From an uncultured Bacteroidales bacterium (GTDB lineage: Bacteria > Bacteroidota > Bacteroidia > Bacteroidales > UBA932), in contig CASFSL010000009.1 of the NCBI GenBank assembly GCA_949297365.1, positions 1-64,000 of the forward strand: a stretch of 64,000 nt of DNA, given 5' to 3'. Shown here one piece after another: positions 37,055 to 44,291 of the stretch (within the stretch, counting starts at the first letter, position 1; each line of letters opens with the position of its first letter). Both the position numbers and the translations under genes were made by a program. The notes under the pieces were generated by a model, which was given only the letters and a program-made list of their open reading frames with translations, searched no databases and had not been told where the DNA came from.

Positions 37055-38011
37055 ATGGACACAGGAGAGATTCTGGAGGTATTCCGCTACCAGTATGACT
37101 GTTGTCCCCAGTACCGCAGATATGCGGAGCTGCTGGGAGTCACGCCGGAGGGATTGACCGATATATCAGACATACCTTTCCTGCCCATACGCTTCTTCAA
37201 GCAATATGACATCATATCTTCTGCGGACCCGTCTGCGGTGCCGCAGAAGATTTTTTATAGCAGTTCCACGACCGGCCAGACACCGTCAAGGCACTGCGTG
37301 CTGGACATATCGCTTTACGAGAAGAGTTTTCTGGGCGGATTCAGACAGTTCTACGGTGAGCCGGAGAATTATGTCATCCTGGCTCTGCTGCCGTCCTATC
37401 TGGAGCGGAAGGGCTCGTCGCTGGTCTATATGGCCGACCGTCTGATAAAGGAAAGCGGACGGCCCGAGAGCGGCTACTACCTCTACGACCATGACCGTCT
37501 TTACAATACCTTGACGGAACTGAGACGGAGAGAGCAGAGGACTCTGCTGCTGGGAGTGGCGTTCGCCCTGCTGGATTTTACTGAAAAATACAGTCTCGAA
37601 GGGCCTAATGACTCATGGCTCACGGTCATGGAGACCGGAGGCATGAAGGGACGGCGGGAGGAACTTTCCAGAGAGGAGCTGCACAGCCGTCTGTCTGAGG
37701 GATTCGGCTTGCAGGCCATACATTCGGAATATGGGATGTGCGAGCTGCTTTCGCAGGCCTATTCCAAGGGGGACGGAGTGTTCCGGACACCGGACTCGAT
37801 GCAGATTGTCATCCGCGATATCAACGACCCGTTCAGGGATGCGGCTCCGGGGGAGCGCGGCATCATCAACATCATCGACCTGGCCAACCGCAACTCGTGC
37901 TCGTTCATCGAGACCGAGGATGTCGGCAGAGCATGGCCGGACGGCTCCTTCACCGTCGAGGGGCGGCTTAAAGGGGCTGAGCGGCGCGGCTGCAATATGC
38001 TTATCGAATAA
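37055..38011 (+). CDS. LuxE-like acyl-protein synthetase/AMP-binding protein
   Basis: The 318-residue protein starts at the ATG at 37055, 7 bp after tnaA; an in-frame TTG at 37028 would overlap tnaA. The segment KIFYSSSTTGQTPSRH is the Ser/Thr-rich adenylate-forming loop of LuxE-type acyl-protein synthetases. Further matches are HSEYGMCELLSQAYSKGDGVF, GERGIINIIDLANRNSCSFIETEDVG and GRLKGAERRGCNMLIE. LuxE proteins activate fatty acids with ATP and carry the acyl group on a cysteine. A link to tryptophan or indole metabolism is not known. The stop directly abuts the stop of the convergent DUF2723 gene. Confidence 0.75.
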   Translation: MDTGEILEVFRYQYDCCPQYRRYAELLGVTPEGLTDISDIPFLPIRFFKQYDIISSADPSAVPQKIFYSSSTTGQTPSRHCVLDISLYEKSFLGGFRQFYGEPENYVILALLPSYLERKGSSLVYMADRLIKESGRPESGYYLYDHDRLYNTLTELRRREQRTLLLGVAFALLDFTEKYSLEGPNDSWLTVMETGGMKGRREELSREELHSRLSEGFGLQAIHSEYGMCELLSQAYSKGDGVFRTPDSMQIVIRDINDPFRDAAPGERGIINIIDLANRNSCSFIETEDVGRAWPDGSFTVEGRLKGAERRGCNMLIE

Positions 38012-41000
38012 TCAGACAGCGGAGTTGAAGAAGTCTTCAAGGGCCTGGGAGTATTCCCGGGCCTTTTCTGTATCTGCCTGGTTCACTATATCGACAGCGT
38101 ACTGATAGAACTGGAAGTTGCTTTCCAGATCGGTGCGGGACAGTACGGAGCCGTGGAACGGTTTGGAGAACAGTACGATGGCATCCATCGTCTCGTTGAT
38201 GAATCTGTCAGCCAGGTCAAGACCTTTCTCTTTCTCGCCGCATTTGATGTACAGTTCTATGGCACTGAGCACCATCCATTCGTTGACGTAGCGCACTGCG
38301 GCTGAGGAGTTGAGCGGGAAATTCCTGTCGGGGAAGGTCTCCTGCATCCGGTCGAGCAACTGTACGGCTTTCTCTTTCTCGCCCTTGTCGTACAGGGCCA
38401 GCGCGGTCTGGACGAAGATGAATCTGTGGGACTGGACTCCGTTGAATGTGGACAGATTCTGATAGTCCACGAAGAAGTCGTCGGCGAAGCGGTCAAGTCT
38501 GAAGACGTTCATAAGTCTGTCATAGAGGGCATCTGTATCCACCTGGCTTACGTTGGTCAGGGACAGACTGCTCTTGATGGGCACGAACTTATAGGTATAG
38601 CCGTCCAGCTGGAGATAGTCCCGTATGCCTATCTCCAGGGAGCCTCCCTGGGTCATGAAGTAGATAGGACGGTCCCAATCGTAGTTGGCCAGCATGTCGA
38701 GTATCATCAGCTCGGTCTTGTTCAAGTATCTCTTGTCGGCTGGTATTTCCAGGCAAACAGTGTCCACAATCTTGTCATAGTCGCACTCGGGTACTATGCC
38801 GTATTTCATGACATTCTCCTTATTGACGGGTATCAGCAGCTTTCTTGCCGCCAGGAAACTCTCCTGGTTGCCGTAGATGTTGACCTTTACACGTGGGTCG
38901 TTGAACAGGTCTATGGCGTCCTTGAGCAGAATAGGACGGTTGACACGGTCGATGATGTTGACATAGTCATTGGTCCCGTACAGGTAGTTGATGCGCTTCG
39001 TGGTGAACTTTATCGGCTCGGCGTCATACTGTTTCCACTGCATCTGGTCGATGTACCAGTCAATGCCCAGCAGGGACGTGTTCATTACCCTGGCATCCAG
39101 ACGGACTCCTTCCACCTCCTGGATGTACCAGAGGGGGAATGTGTCGTTGTCTCCGTGGGTCACGAGGATGGCCTGGGGGTCTGTGGACATAAAGTAGTTG
39201 TAAGCCATGTCGCGGGCCGTGTATCTGTTGCTGCGGTCGTGGTCGTCCCAGTTCTCGGCGGCCATGAGGACGGGCACTCCGAGCAGTACGACGCTGACAG
39301 CGACTGCGGTCACCTTTTCAGGGATATGTATCTTCGAGAAAGGCTTGCGCAGCCAGTCATAGACGGCCATGACTGCCAGGCCTATCCATATGGCGAATAC
39401 GTAGAAGCTGCCGGCATAGGCGTAGTCCCTCTCGCGTACTTGATAAGGAGACTGGTTGAGGTATAGTATGATGGCGATGCCCGTGAGGAAGAAGAGCAGG
39501 AAGGTGATCCACCAGTTGCGCTTGTCCTTGCCCAGCTGGAAGAGCAGGCCGATGATGCCCAGCAGCAGCGGCAGCATGTAGTAATGGTTCTTGGCCTTGT
39601 TGTGTATGATGTAGTCCGGGCCTTCGGACTGGTCTCCCAGTCTGGCCCTGTCTATGAAGTCTATGCCGCACTCCCAGTTGCCGGATATCGGGTCACCGGG
39701 CACCTGCCCGTGCAGGTCGTTCTGACGGCCGGCGAAGTTCCACATGAAGTAGCGCATGTACATCCAGTTGAACTGGTAGTCGAAGAAGAACTTGAGATTG
39801 TCCCCGAATGTGGGCATCTTCTCCTTTGTGCCCGGAATGACCTTGCCGCGGTCCTGGGTGTAGCTCTTGTAGAACCGGATATGCGAAGGGTCCTTGCTGT
39901 GCATCCTGGGGAAGAACATCTTGCTGTCGGATGCGTAGACATAGTCTATGGGGTTGGTGGTCTTGTGGTATTTGCCGTCCAGCTTGGTATAGTATGATGA
40001 TTCCTTATAATCAATAGGTACTGATGCGAATGTGGGTCCGTATACAAGAGGGGTGCTGCCGTACTGCTCGCGGCCCAGATATTTGACGAGGGCGAACGGG
40101 TTGTCCGGCTGTCCCTCGTTTGTGGGGGTGTTGTTGGCCGAGCGGATGACCACCATCGCGAAGGCCGAGTAGCCGATGACTATCATCGTGAAGCAGAGCA
40201 TGACGGTGTTCCAGATATGCTTTCCCTTCTTCCGGGTGAAATATATGGCCCAGAAGCTGAGGGCGAGCAGTGCTAGGACGAAAAATGCCGCTCCGGTGTT
40301 GAAAGGCAGGTTGAATACATTGACGAACAGCAGGTCGAACAGCGCGGCTATCTTCGGCAGGTAGGGAATGATGCCCCAGAGTACTACGGCCAGTATGACC
40401 GCTGAGACGGCGAATACTCCGACGCAGCCCCAGGTGGTGACTTTCGTCGCTTTCTTGTAGTAGTAGACAAATGCTATCGCGGGTATGGTCAGCAGGTTGA
40501 GCAGGTGTACTCCGATGGAAAGTCCCATCAGGAAGGCAATGGCCACTATCCAGCGGTCAGCGTATTCGGTGTCGGCCTGTTCCTCCCATTTGAGGATCAT
40601 CCAGAACACGACAGCGGTGAAGAGAGAGGACATGGCGTACACCTCGGCCTCGACAGCGGAGAACCAGAAAGTGTCGGACCAGCAGTAAGCGAGGGCTCCG
40701 ACGACACCGGCTCCTATCAAGGAGATTCCCTCACCCATGGAGAGAGTTCCGTTCCCGCCGTTTTTCTCTATGATGCGGCGTCCCAGATGGACTATGGTCA
40801 GGTACAGGAAGAATATGGTGAATGCAGAGCAGAGGGCACTCATGATATTGACCGCCATGGCTGCATGTTCCGGAGAGGCGAACATGGTGAAGAACCGGGC
40901 TATCATCTGGAACACCGGGTTGCCCGGGGCGTGTCCCACTTCCAGTTTGTAGGATGAGGCGATGAACTCGCCGCAGTCCCAGAAACTTACCGTGGGTTCA

Positions 41001-41086
41001 ATGGTCATAAGGTATGTGATGGAAGCGGTCACCAGGACGATGACCGAGAAGATACGGTTGATAAGAGTGAACTTTTTCTGCTCCAT
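38012..41086 (-). CDS. DUF2723 (TMEM260-like) GT-C membrane glycosyltransferase
   Basis: The 1024-residue protein begins with a membrane block of about a dozen spans (about 1-590), followed by a soluble C-terminal part with TPR-like helices (ALYDKGEKEKAVQLLDRMQETFP). The N-terminus (TIEPTVSFWDCGEFIASSYKLEVGHAPGNPVFQMIARFF) carries the W-D-C/S-G-E-F-I...H-x-P-G-x-P signature of the family. The acidic residues there correspond to the catalytic loop of GT-C enzymes. Human TMEM260 is a protein O-mannosyltransferase, so a role in glycosylation of exported proteins is plausible; acceptor and donor here are unknown. It is divergent from the SUI1-like gene. Confidence 0.85.
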   Translation of the reverse strand: MEQKKFTLINRIFSVIVLVTASITYLMTIEPTVSFWDCGEFIASSYKLEVGHAPGNPVFQMIARFFTMFASPEHAAMAVNIMSALCSAFTIFFLYLTIVHLGRRIIEKNGGNGTLSMGEGISLIGAGVVGALAYCWSDTFWFSAVEAEVYAMSSLFTAVVFWMILKWEEQADTEYADRWIVAIAFLMGLSIGVHLLNLLTIPAIAFVYYYKKATKVTTWGCVGVFAVSAVILAVVLWGIIPYLPKIAALFDLLFVNVFNLPFNTGAAFFVLALLALSFWAIYFTRKKGKHIWNTVMLCFTMIVIGYSAFAMVVIRSANNTPTNEGQPDNPFALVKYLGREQYGSTPLVYGPTFASVPIDYKESSYYTKLDGKYHKTTNPIDYVYASDSKMFFPRMHSKDPSHIRFYKSYTQDRGKVIPGTKEKMPTFGDNLKFFFDYQFNWMYMRYFMWNFAGRQNDLHGQVPGDPISGNWECGIDFIDRARLGDQSEGPDYIIHNKAKNHYYMLPLLLGIIGLLFQLGKDKRNWWITFLLFFLTGIAIILYLNQSPYQVRERDYAYAGSFYVFAIWIGLAVMAVYDWLRKPFSKIHIPEKVTAVAVSVVLLGVPVLMAAENWDDHDRSNRYTARDMAYNYFMSTDPQAILVTHGDNDTFPLWYIQEVEGVRLDARVMNTSLLGIDWYIDQMQWKQYDAEPIKFTTKRINYLYGTNDYVNIIDRVNRPILLKDAIDLFNDPRVKVNIYGNQESFLAARKLLIPVNKENVMKYGIVPECDYDKIVDTVCLEIPADKRYLNKTELMILDMLANYDWDRPIYFMTQGGSLEIGIRDYLQLDGYTYKFVPIKSSLSLTNVSQVDTDALYDRLMNVFRLDRFADDFFVDYQNLSTFNGVQSHRFIFVQTALALYDKGEKEKAVQLLDRMQETFPDRNFPLNSSAAVRYVNEWMVLSAIELYIKCGEKEKGLDLADRFINETMDAIVLFSKPFHGSVLSRTDLESNFQFYQYAVDIVNQADTEKAREYSQALEDFFNSAV

Positions 41087-41114
41087 TTGTCGTCTATTTC
41101 ATGTGTATAAACCG

Positions 41115-41122
41115 CAAATATA
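41115..41122 (-). promoter_or_regulatory. -7 promoter box of the DUF2723 gene
   Basis: TATATTTG on the minus strand, 28 bp before its ATG. It is separated by one base from the opposing -7 box at 41124. Confidence 0.5.
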
Positions 41123-41123
41123 C

Positions 41124-41131
41124 TAAATTTG
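41124..41131 (+). promoter_or_regulatory. -7 promoter box of the SUI1-DUF4271 operon
   Basis: TAAATTTG followed by CA, 16 bp before the ATG at 41148. Confidence 0.5.
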
Positions 41132-41147
41132 CACAAAAATTACCGTT

Positions 41148-41465
41148 ATGCCATTGGTTTACTCAACAAATCCCGACTTCAATATCCCCTCTGAGGAGAA
41201 AAGCGTGGTGGAGACTCTGCCTCCGGCCAGACAGAAACTGACAGTATATCTGGACCGCCGCAACCGGGGCGGCAAGCAGGTTACTCTGGTAAAGGGCTTT
41301 GTCGGCAGTGAGGAGGACCTGACGGAGCTGGGCCGCAAGCTCAAGAGCAGATGCGGTACTGGCGGAAGCGTCAAGGACGGGGAGATACTCATACAGGGAG
41401 ACTGCAGGGACAAGGTCACGGCATTTCTGACATCTATGGGCTATGTGGCAAAACGCGGTAACTGA
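41148..41465 (+). CDS. SUI1/eIF1-like translation factor (YciH)
   Basis: The 105-residue protein is a single SUI1 domain: RQKLTVYLDRRNRGGKQVTLVKGFVGSEEDLTELGRKLKSRCGTGGSVKDGEILIQGD. The R-x-x-G-G-K-x-V-T and C-G-T-G-G-S-V-K-D-G motifs are exact. Bacterial homologues of eIF1 are thought to affect fidelity of start selection, though this is little tested. The next gene starts inside its last codons (23-bp overlap). Confidence 0.9.
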   Translation: MPLVYSTNPDFNIPSEEKSVVETLPPARQKLTVYLDRRNRGGKQVTLVKGFVGSEEDLTELGRKLKSRCGTGGSVKDGEILIQGDCRDKVTAFLTSMGYVAKRGN

Positions 41466-42147
41466 CGGAAGCGTGGAAAGACTGTGGCCCGGCTCGCAGC
41501 TGCAGCATTATGTGTTGCCGTCAGCCGTGGAATCCGGGATTCAGGGCGGACAGTATTTCGTGTGGACGATACTGTTCCTGATAGTCTTCGGACTTGTCTT
41601 CCGCAGGCCATTCTCCGTATTCTTTACATGGATGGGCGGCTTCTTCAAGTCCCCAGTGCGCCGTACCTATTTCGACACTTCCCCGGCGGTAAGATACGGC
41701 CTGCTGCTGTCGTTTGTCATCACTCTGCCGATATCGGCTTTCCTGGTGTACGGTACGCAGGCGGTGGAGGCTCCGTATTATGTGATTCTGGGGTGCATAT
41801 GCGCGTATTTCGCCCTGCGCTTCATCGTCACATCGGGCATATCCTATGTCTCGGGAGAGGACGGTTTTGTCACGGCCGTCAACAGGATGTCGTGTGTGTC
41901 CTTTATGACGGCAGTCATGGTTTTCTGCGTTATCTACATTCTGGGAATGTTCATGCCGGATCTCTTTCCGGTGCTGACGGACAAGGTCGCTCCGGCGGTC
42001 TCGGGAGTGCTGGTATTTTTGTATCTGACGGAGCAGCTGAGAATAATTTTTGCATTTAAAGAGCCGCTTTTAATGTCTATTTTGTATCTTTGCACGCTTG
42101 AAATACTGCCTATAGCGATAGCTGTAGCGACAATATTAAAATTTTAA
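41443..42147 (+). CDS. DUF4271 membrane protein
   Basis: The 234-residue protein has about six predicted membrane spans and ends EILPIAIAVATILKF. The pattern YFVWTILFLIVFGLVFRRPF near the N-terminus and LYLTEQLRIIFAFKEP near the C-terminus match the DUF4271 family, which sits next to hemD in many Bacteroidota. Function unknown. The hemD -7 box lies inside its last codons. Confidence 0.85.
   Translation: MWQNAVTDGSVERLWPGSQLQHYVLPSAVESGIQGGQYFVWTILFLIVFGLVFRRPFSVFFTWMGGFFKSPVRRTYFDTSPAVRYGLLLSFVITLPISAFLVYGTQAVEAPYYVILGCICAYFALRFIVTSGISYVSGEDGFVTAVNRMSCVSFMTAVMVFCVIYILGMFMPDLFPVLTDKVAPAVSGVLVFLYLTEQLRIIFAFKEPLLMSILYLCTLEILPIAIAVATILKF
42085..42092 (+). promoter_or_regulatory. Possible internal -7 promoter box for hemD
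   Basis: TATCTTTG followed by CAC within the end of the DUF4271 gene, 67 bp before hemD. Confidence 0.35.
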
Positions 42148-42159
42148 CAATAGATTGCA

Positions 42160-42903
42160 ATGAAGATAAGCAATATCTTGGTCTCGCAGCCGGCTCCGGG
42201 AAACACTCAGTCTCCATTCAGTGAGATCACCTCAAAATACGGTGTACAGGTTGACTATTTCCCTTTCTTTAAGATAGAGCCATTGACAGCCAAGGAATTC
42301 CGGGCGCAGAAAGTTGCGATTCTGGATTATACGGCGATATTTTTCTCGGCAAAGTCCTCTATAGATGCCTTTTTCTCAGTGTGTGAGGCCATGAGGGTCA
42401 CTGTTCCCGAGACGATGAAATACTTCTGTACGACGGAGAACATAGCTCTGTATCTCCAGAAACACATAGTGTACCGCAAGCGCAAGATATTCTTCGGCAA
42501 AGGGACTGTGGATTCAGTAATAGATACGATCGGCCCCAAGCACAAGGGGGAGAACTTCCTGATAGCTTCCACGGACACTACGAAGCCGGATGTCATCAAG
42601 GCCTTCACCAAGGCCGGTCTCAAGTTCGGCAACGCAGTCTTCAGCAAGACCGTCTACAGCGACCTCAAGGACGTGGACCTCTCGAAGTACCAGATGGTGG
42701 TGTTCTACAGTCCTTCGGATGTCAAGTCCCTTGCTCAGAATTACCCTGACTTCAAGCAGGGCGACCTGCTGTTTGTCACCTATGGCCCGTCTACCGCCAG
42801 GGCATTGAAGGAAAACGGTTTCGCGGTGGAGGTCGAGGCTCCGACTCCCGAGGCTCCCTCGGTGTCGAAGGCTCTGCTGCTTTACCTTGAAAACCGCAAA
42901 TAG
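42160..42903 (+). CDS. hemD: Uroporphyrinogen-III synthase
   Basis: The 247-residue protein has the two-lobed HemD fold: ILVSQPAPGNTQSPFSEITSKYGVQVDYFPFFKIEPL starts lobe one, and KHKGENFLIASTDTTKPDVIKAFTKAGLKFGNAVFSKTVYSDL begins the second. The conserved late segment is YQMVVFYSPSDVKSLAQNYPDF...FVTYGPSTARALKENGFAVEVEAPTPEAPSVSKALL. It closes hydroxymethylbilane with inversion of ring D in tetrapyrrole synthesis. The sequence is divergent, as always for this family, but the position after DUF4271 supports it. Confidence 0.87.
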   Translation: MKISNILVSQPAPGNTQSPFSEITSKYGVQVDYFPFFKIEPLTAKEFRAQKVAILDYTAIFFSAKSSIDAFFSVCEAMRVTVPETMKYFCTTENIALYLQKHIVYRKRKIFFGKGTVDSVIDTIGPKHKGENFLIASTDTTKPDVIKAFTKAGLKFGNAVFSKTVYSDLKDVDLSKYQMVVFYSPSDVKSLAQNYPDFKQGDLLFVTYGPSTARALKENGFAVEVEAPTPEAPSVSKALLLYLENRK

Positions 42904-42904
42904 C

Positions 42905-43714
42905 ATGTTGTTCCGTCACGGTTATACGGTAGCTCTTCTCTGTGCGGTAATCTTTGCCGCAGGTATGACCGTGTCGTGCAGTCAGGAAAGTCCGGCCTAC
43001 AACAGGGAGAACCTCAAGGCCACGTGGATTGTGGATACCTACGACGGCAATCTTCTGGACGAGCGCAACTATACCGTCATGACATTCACCTCCTCCGGAA
43101 CCGTGAAGTACGAGGGTGTGCTGACTCTTGACAGCGCGAATTATCAGTGGGGGGAGAACACGCTCAGATACGACATTTACTGCTGCGACTTCTCCATCAG
43201 CGGGACTTATTCCGGCCTGTACGGCTATCTGAACGGGGTGGACACATATCAGGAATACAGTTTCGTTCTGTCTCAGGACTCGCTGATGACCCTGGGAGTG
43301 GACAGCTACACGATAAACGGTGCGGAAGTCACTCCCGAGTACAGTCAGATGACCATGCGCAAGATACCTCTGGACTATGCCGCGGCCGATACTCTCTACG
43401 GTATCTGGCAGTTCAATACCAGGAATGGAGAGGAATTCATGAACTACAGGGTGCAGTTCCTCCCTGACAATGTCCTGTCCATGTCCGTCCGCAGCGGTGA
43501 GAACTCCTGGGACCCGGTAGGTGACGGCGAGGACTATTACCGTCTCTACGAGGACTTTCTCGTCATGACTCTATACGACAACTGGGAGTTCGGCACTACC
43601 GGTAAATGGGATGTCAAGTGCTTCCTCATAGACTCCATATCCATGGCATCGGGACGGATGTCCCTGCGCTCAGGCCCGGATGAGTTCGTACTTTCGTATA
43701 TATCCTCCAACTGA
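42905..43714 (+). CDS. Unidentified lipoprotein between hemD and rnpA
   Basis: The 269-residue protein starts at the ATG one base after the hemD stop and opens into a lipobox signal (GMTVSC, Cys25). The mature part is beta-rich with two similar halves: NLKATWIVDTYDGNLLDERNYTVMTFTSSGTVKY and TLYGIWQFNTRNGEEFMNYRVQFLPDNVLS. This suggests a duplicated lipocalin-like domain (W-x-x...F...G-x-x-x). No catalytic motif is seen. rnpA follows after 3 bp, so it is part of the same transcript. Confidence 0.72.
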   Translation: MLFRHGYTVALLCAVIFAAGMTVSCSQESPAYNRENLKATWIVDTYDGNLLDERNYTVMTFTSSGTVKYEGVLTLDSANYQWGENTLRYDIYCCDFSISGTYSGLYGYLNGVDTYQEYSFVLSQDSLMTLGVDSYTINGAEVTPEYSQMTMRKIPLDYAAADTLYGIWQFNTRNGEEFMNYRVQFLPDNVLSMSVRSGENSWDPVGDGEDYYRLYEDFLVMTLYDNWEFGTTGKWDVKCFLIDSISMASGRMSLRSGPDEFVLSYISSN

Positions 43715-43717
43715 TCT

Positions 43718-44035
43718 ATGACCAAGGTAGAGAGGCTGCATTCCGAAGGGAAGAAATACTACTCCTATCCATACCGTCTGTATGTACTGGACAACACTGA
43801 CGGAGATGCGGACGAGACGGTCATATCCGTTCCCAAGAAGATATTCAAGCGGGCGGTCAAGCGCAATCTGGTGCGCCGCAGGACCAGGGAGGCTCTGCGT
43901 CATATAAAGAAAGAATGTCCGGACTTTGCCGGCAAGGATATCCTGATGGTCTACACGGCCAATGAAATACTGGAATATGGAAAGATCGCCGAATGTCTCT
44001 CAAACGCGCTGGCAAAAGTGGCGCAGGGTGCTTAA
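43718..44035 (+). CDS. rnpA: Ribonuclease P protein component
   Basis: The 105-residue basic protein carries the family motif [18 protein letters not shown] (RNR motif) and an N-terminal [19 protein letters not shown]. It binds the RNase P RNA and helps cut 5' leaders from pre-tRNA. The usual rpmH gene is not upstream here; in Bacteroidota rnpA commonly follows hemD. yidD starts inside its last codons. Confidence 0.92.
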   Translation: MTKVERLHSEGKKYYSYPYRLYVLDNTDGDADETVISVPKKIFKRAVKRNLVRRRTREALRHIKKECPDFAGKDILMVYTANEILEYGKIAECLSNALAKVAQGA

Positions 44036-44252
44036 GAAGATCCTGATAGCTCCTTTTGTGTTCCTGATCCGGTTCTACCAGGTGTGCATATCTCCGTACA
44101 AACCTGCCTCGTGCCGCTTTACGCCCACCTGCTCGGCATACGCCCTGGAGGCCTTCCGCAAGCACGGTCCCGTAAAGGGTCTCTATCTGACGGTCAGGAG
44201 ACTCCTGCGCTGTCATCCCTGGGGCGGCAGCGGCTACGACCCCGTCCCATAA
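44028..44252 (+). CDS. yidD: Membrane protein insertion efficiency factor YidD
   Basis: The protein has 74 residues from a GTG at 44028 that overlaps the rnpA stop; an ATG at 43962 in the same frame would add 22 residues not expected in the family. The conserved core is [43 protein letters not shown]...[17 protein letters not shown], with the three family cysteines. It assists YidC-dependent insertion at the inner membrane. Confidence 0.92.
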   Translation: MLKKILIAPFVFLIRFYQVCISPYKPASCRFTPTCSAYALEAFRKHGPVKGLYLTVRRLLRCHPWGGSGYDPVP

Positions 44253-44291
44253 CCCGCCTGCCCCGTGTGCTGTCAGATATAATATCCGGGG

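Noticed and set aside
35587-37062. 491-codon open frame on the minus strand
   Set aside because: Antisense to tnaA, which has a full set of family motifs.
43600-43717. rpmH upstream of rnpA
   Set aside because: The sequence upstream of rnpA is the end of the lipoprotein gene; no L34-like frame is present.
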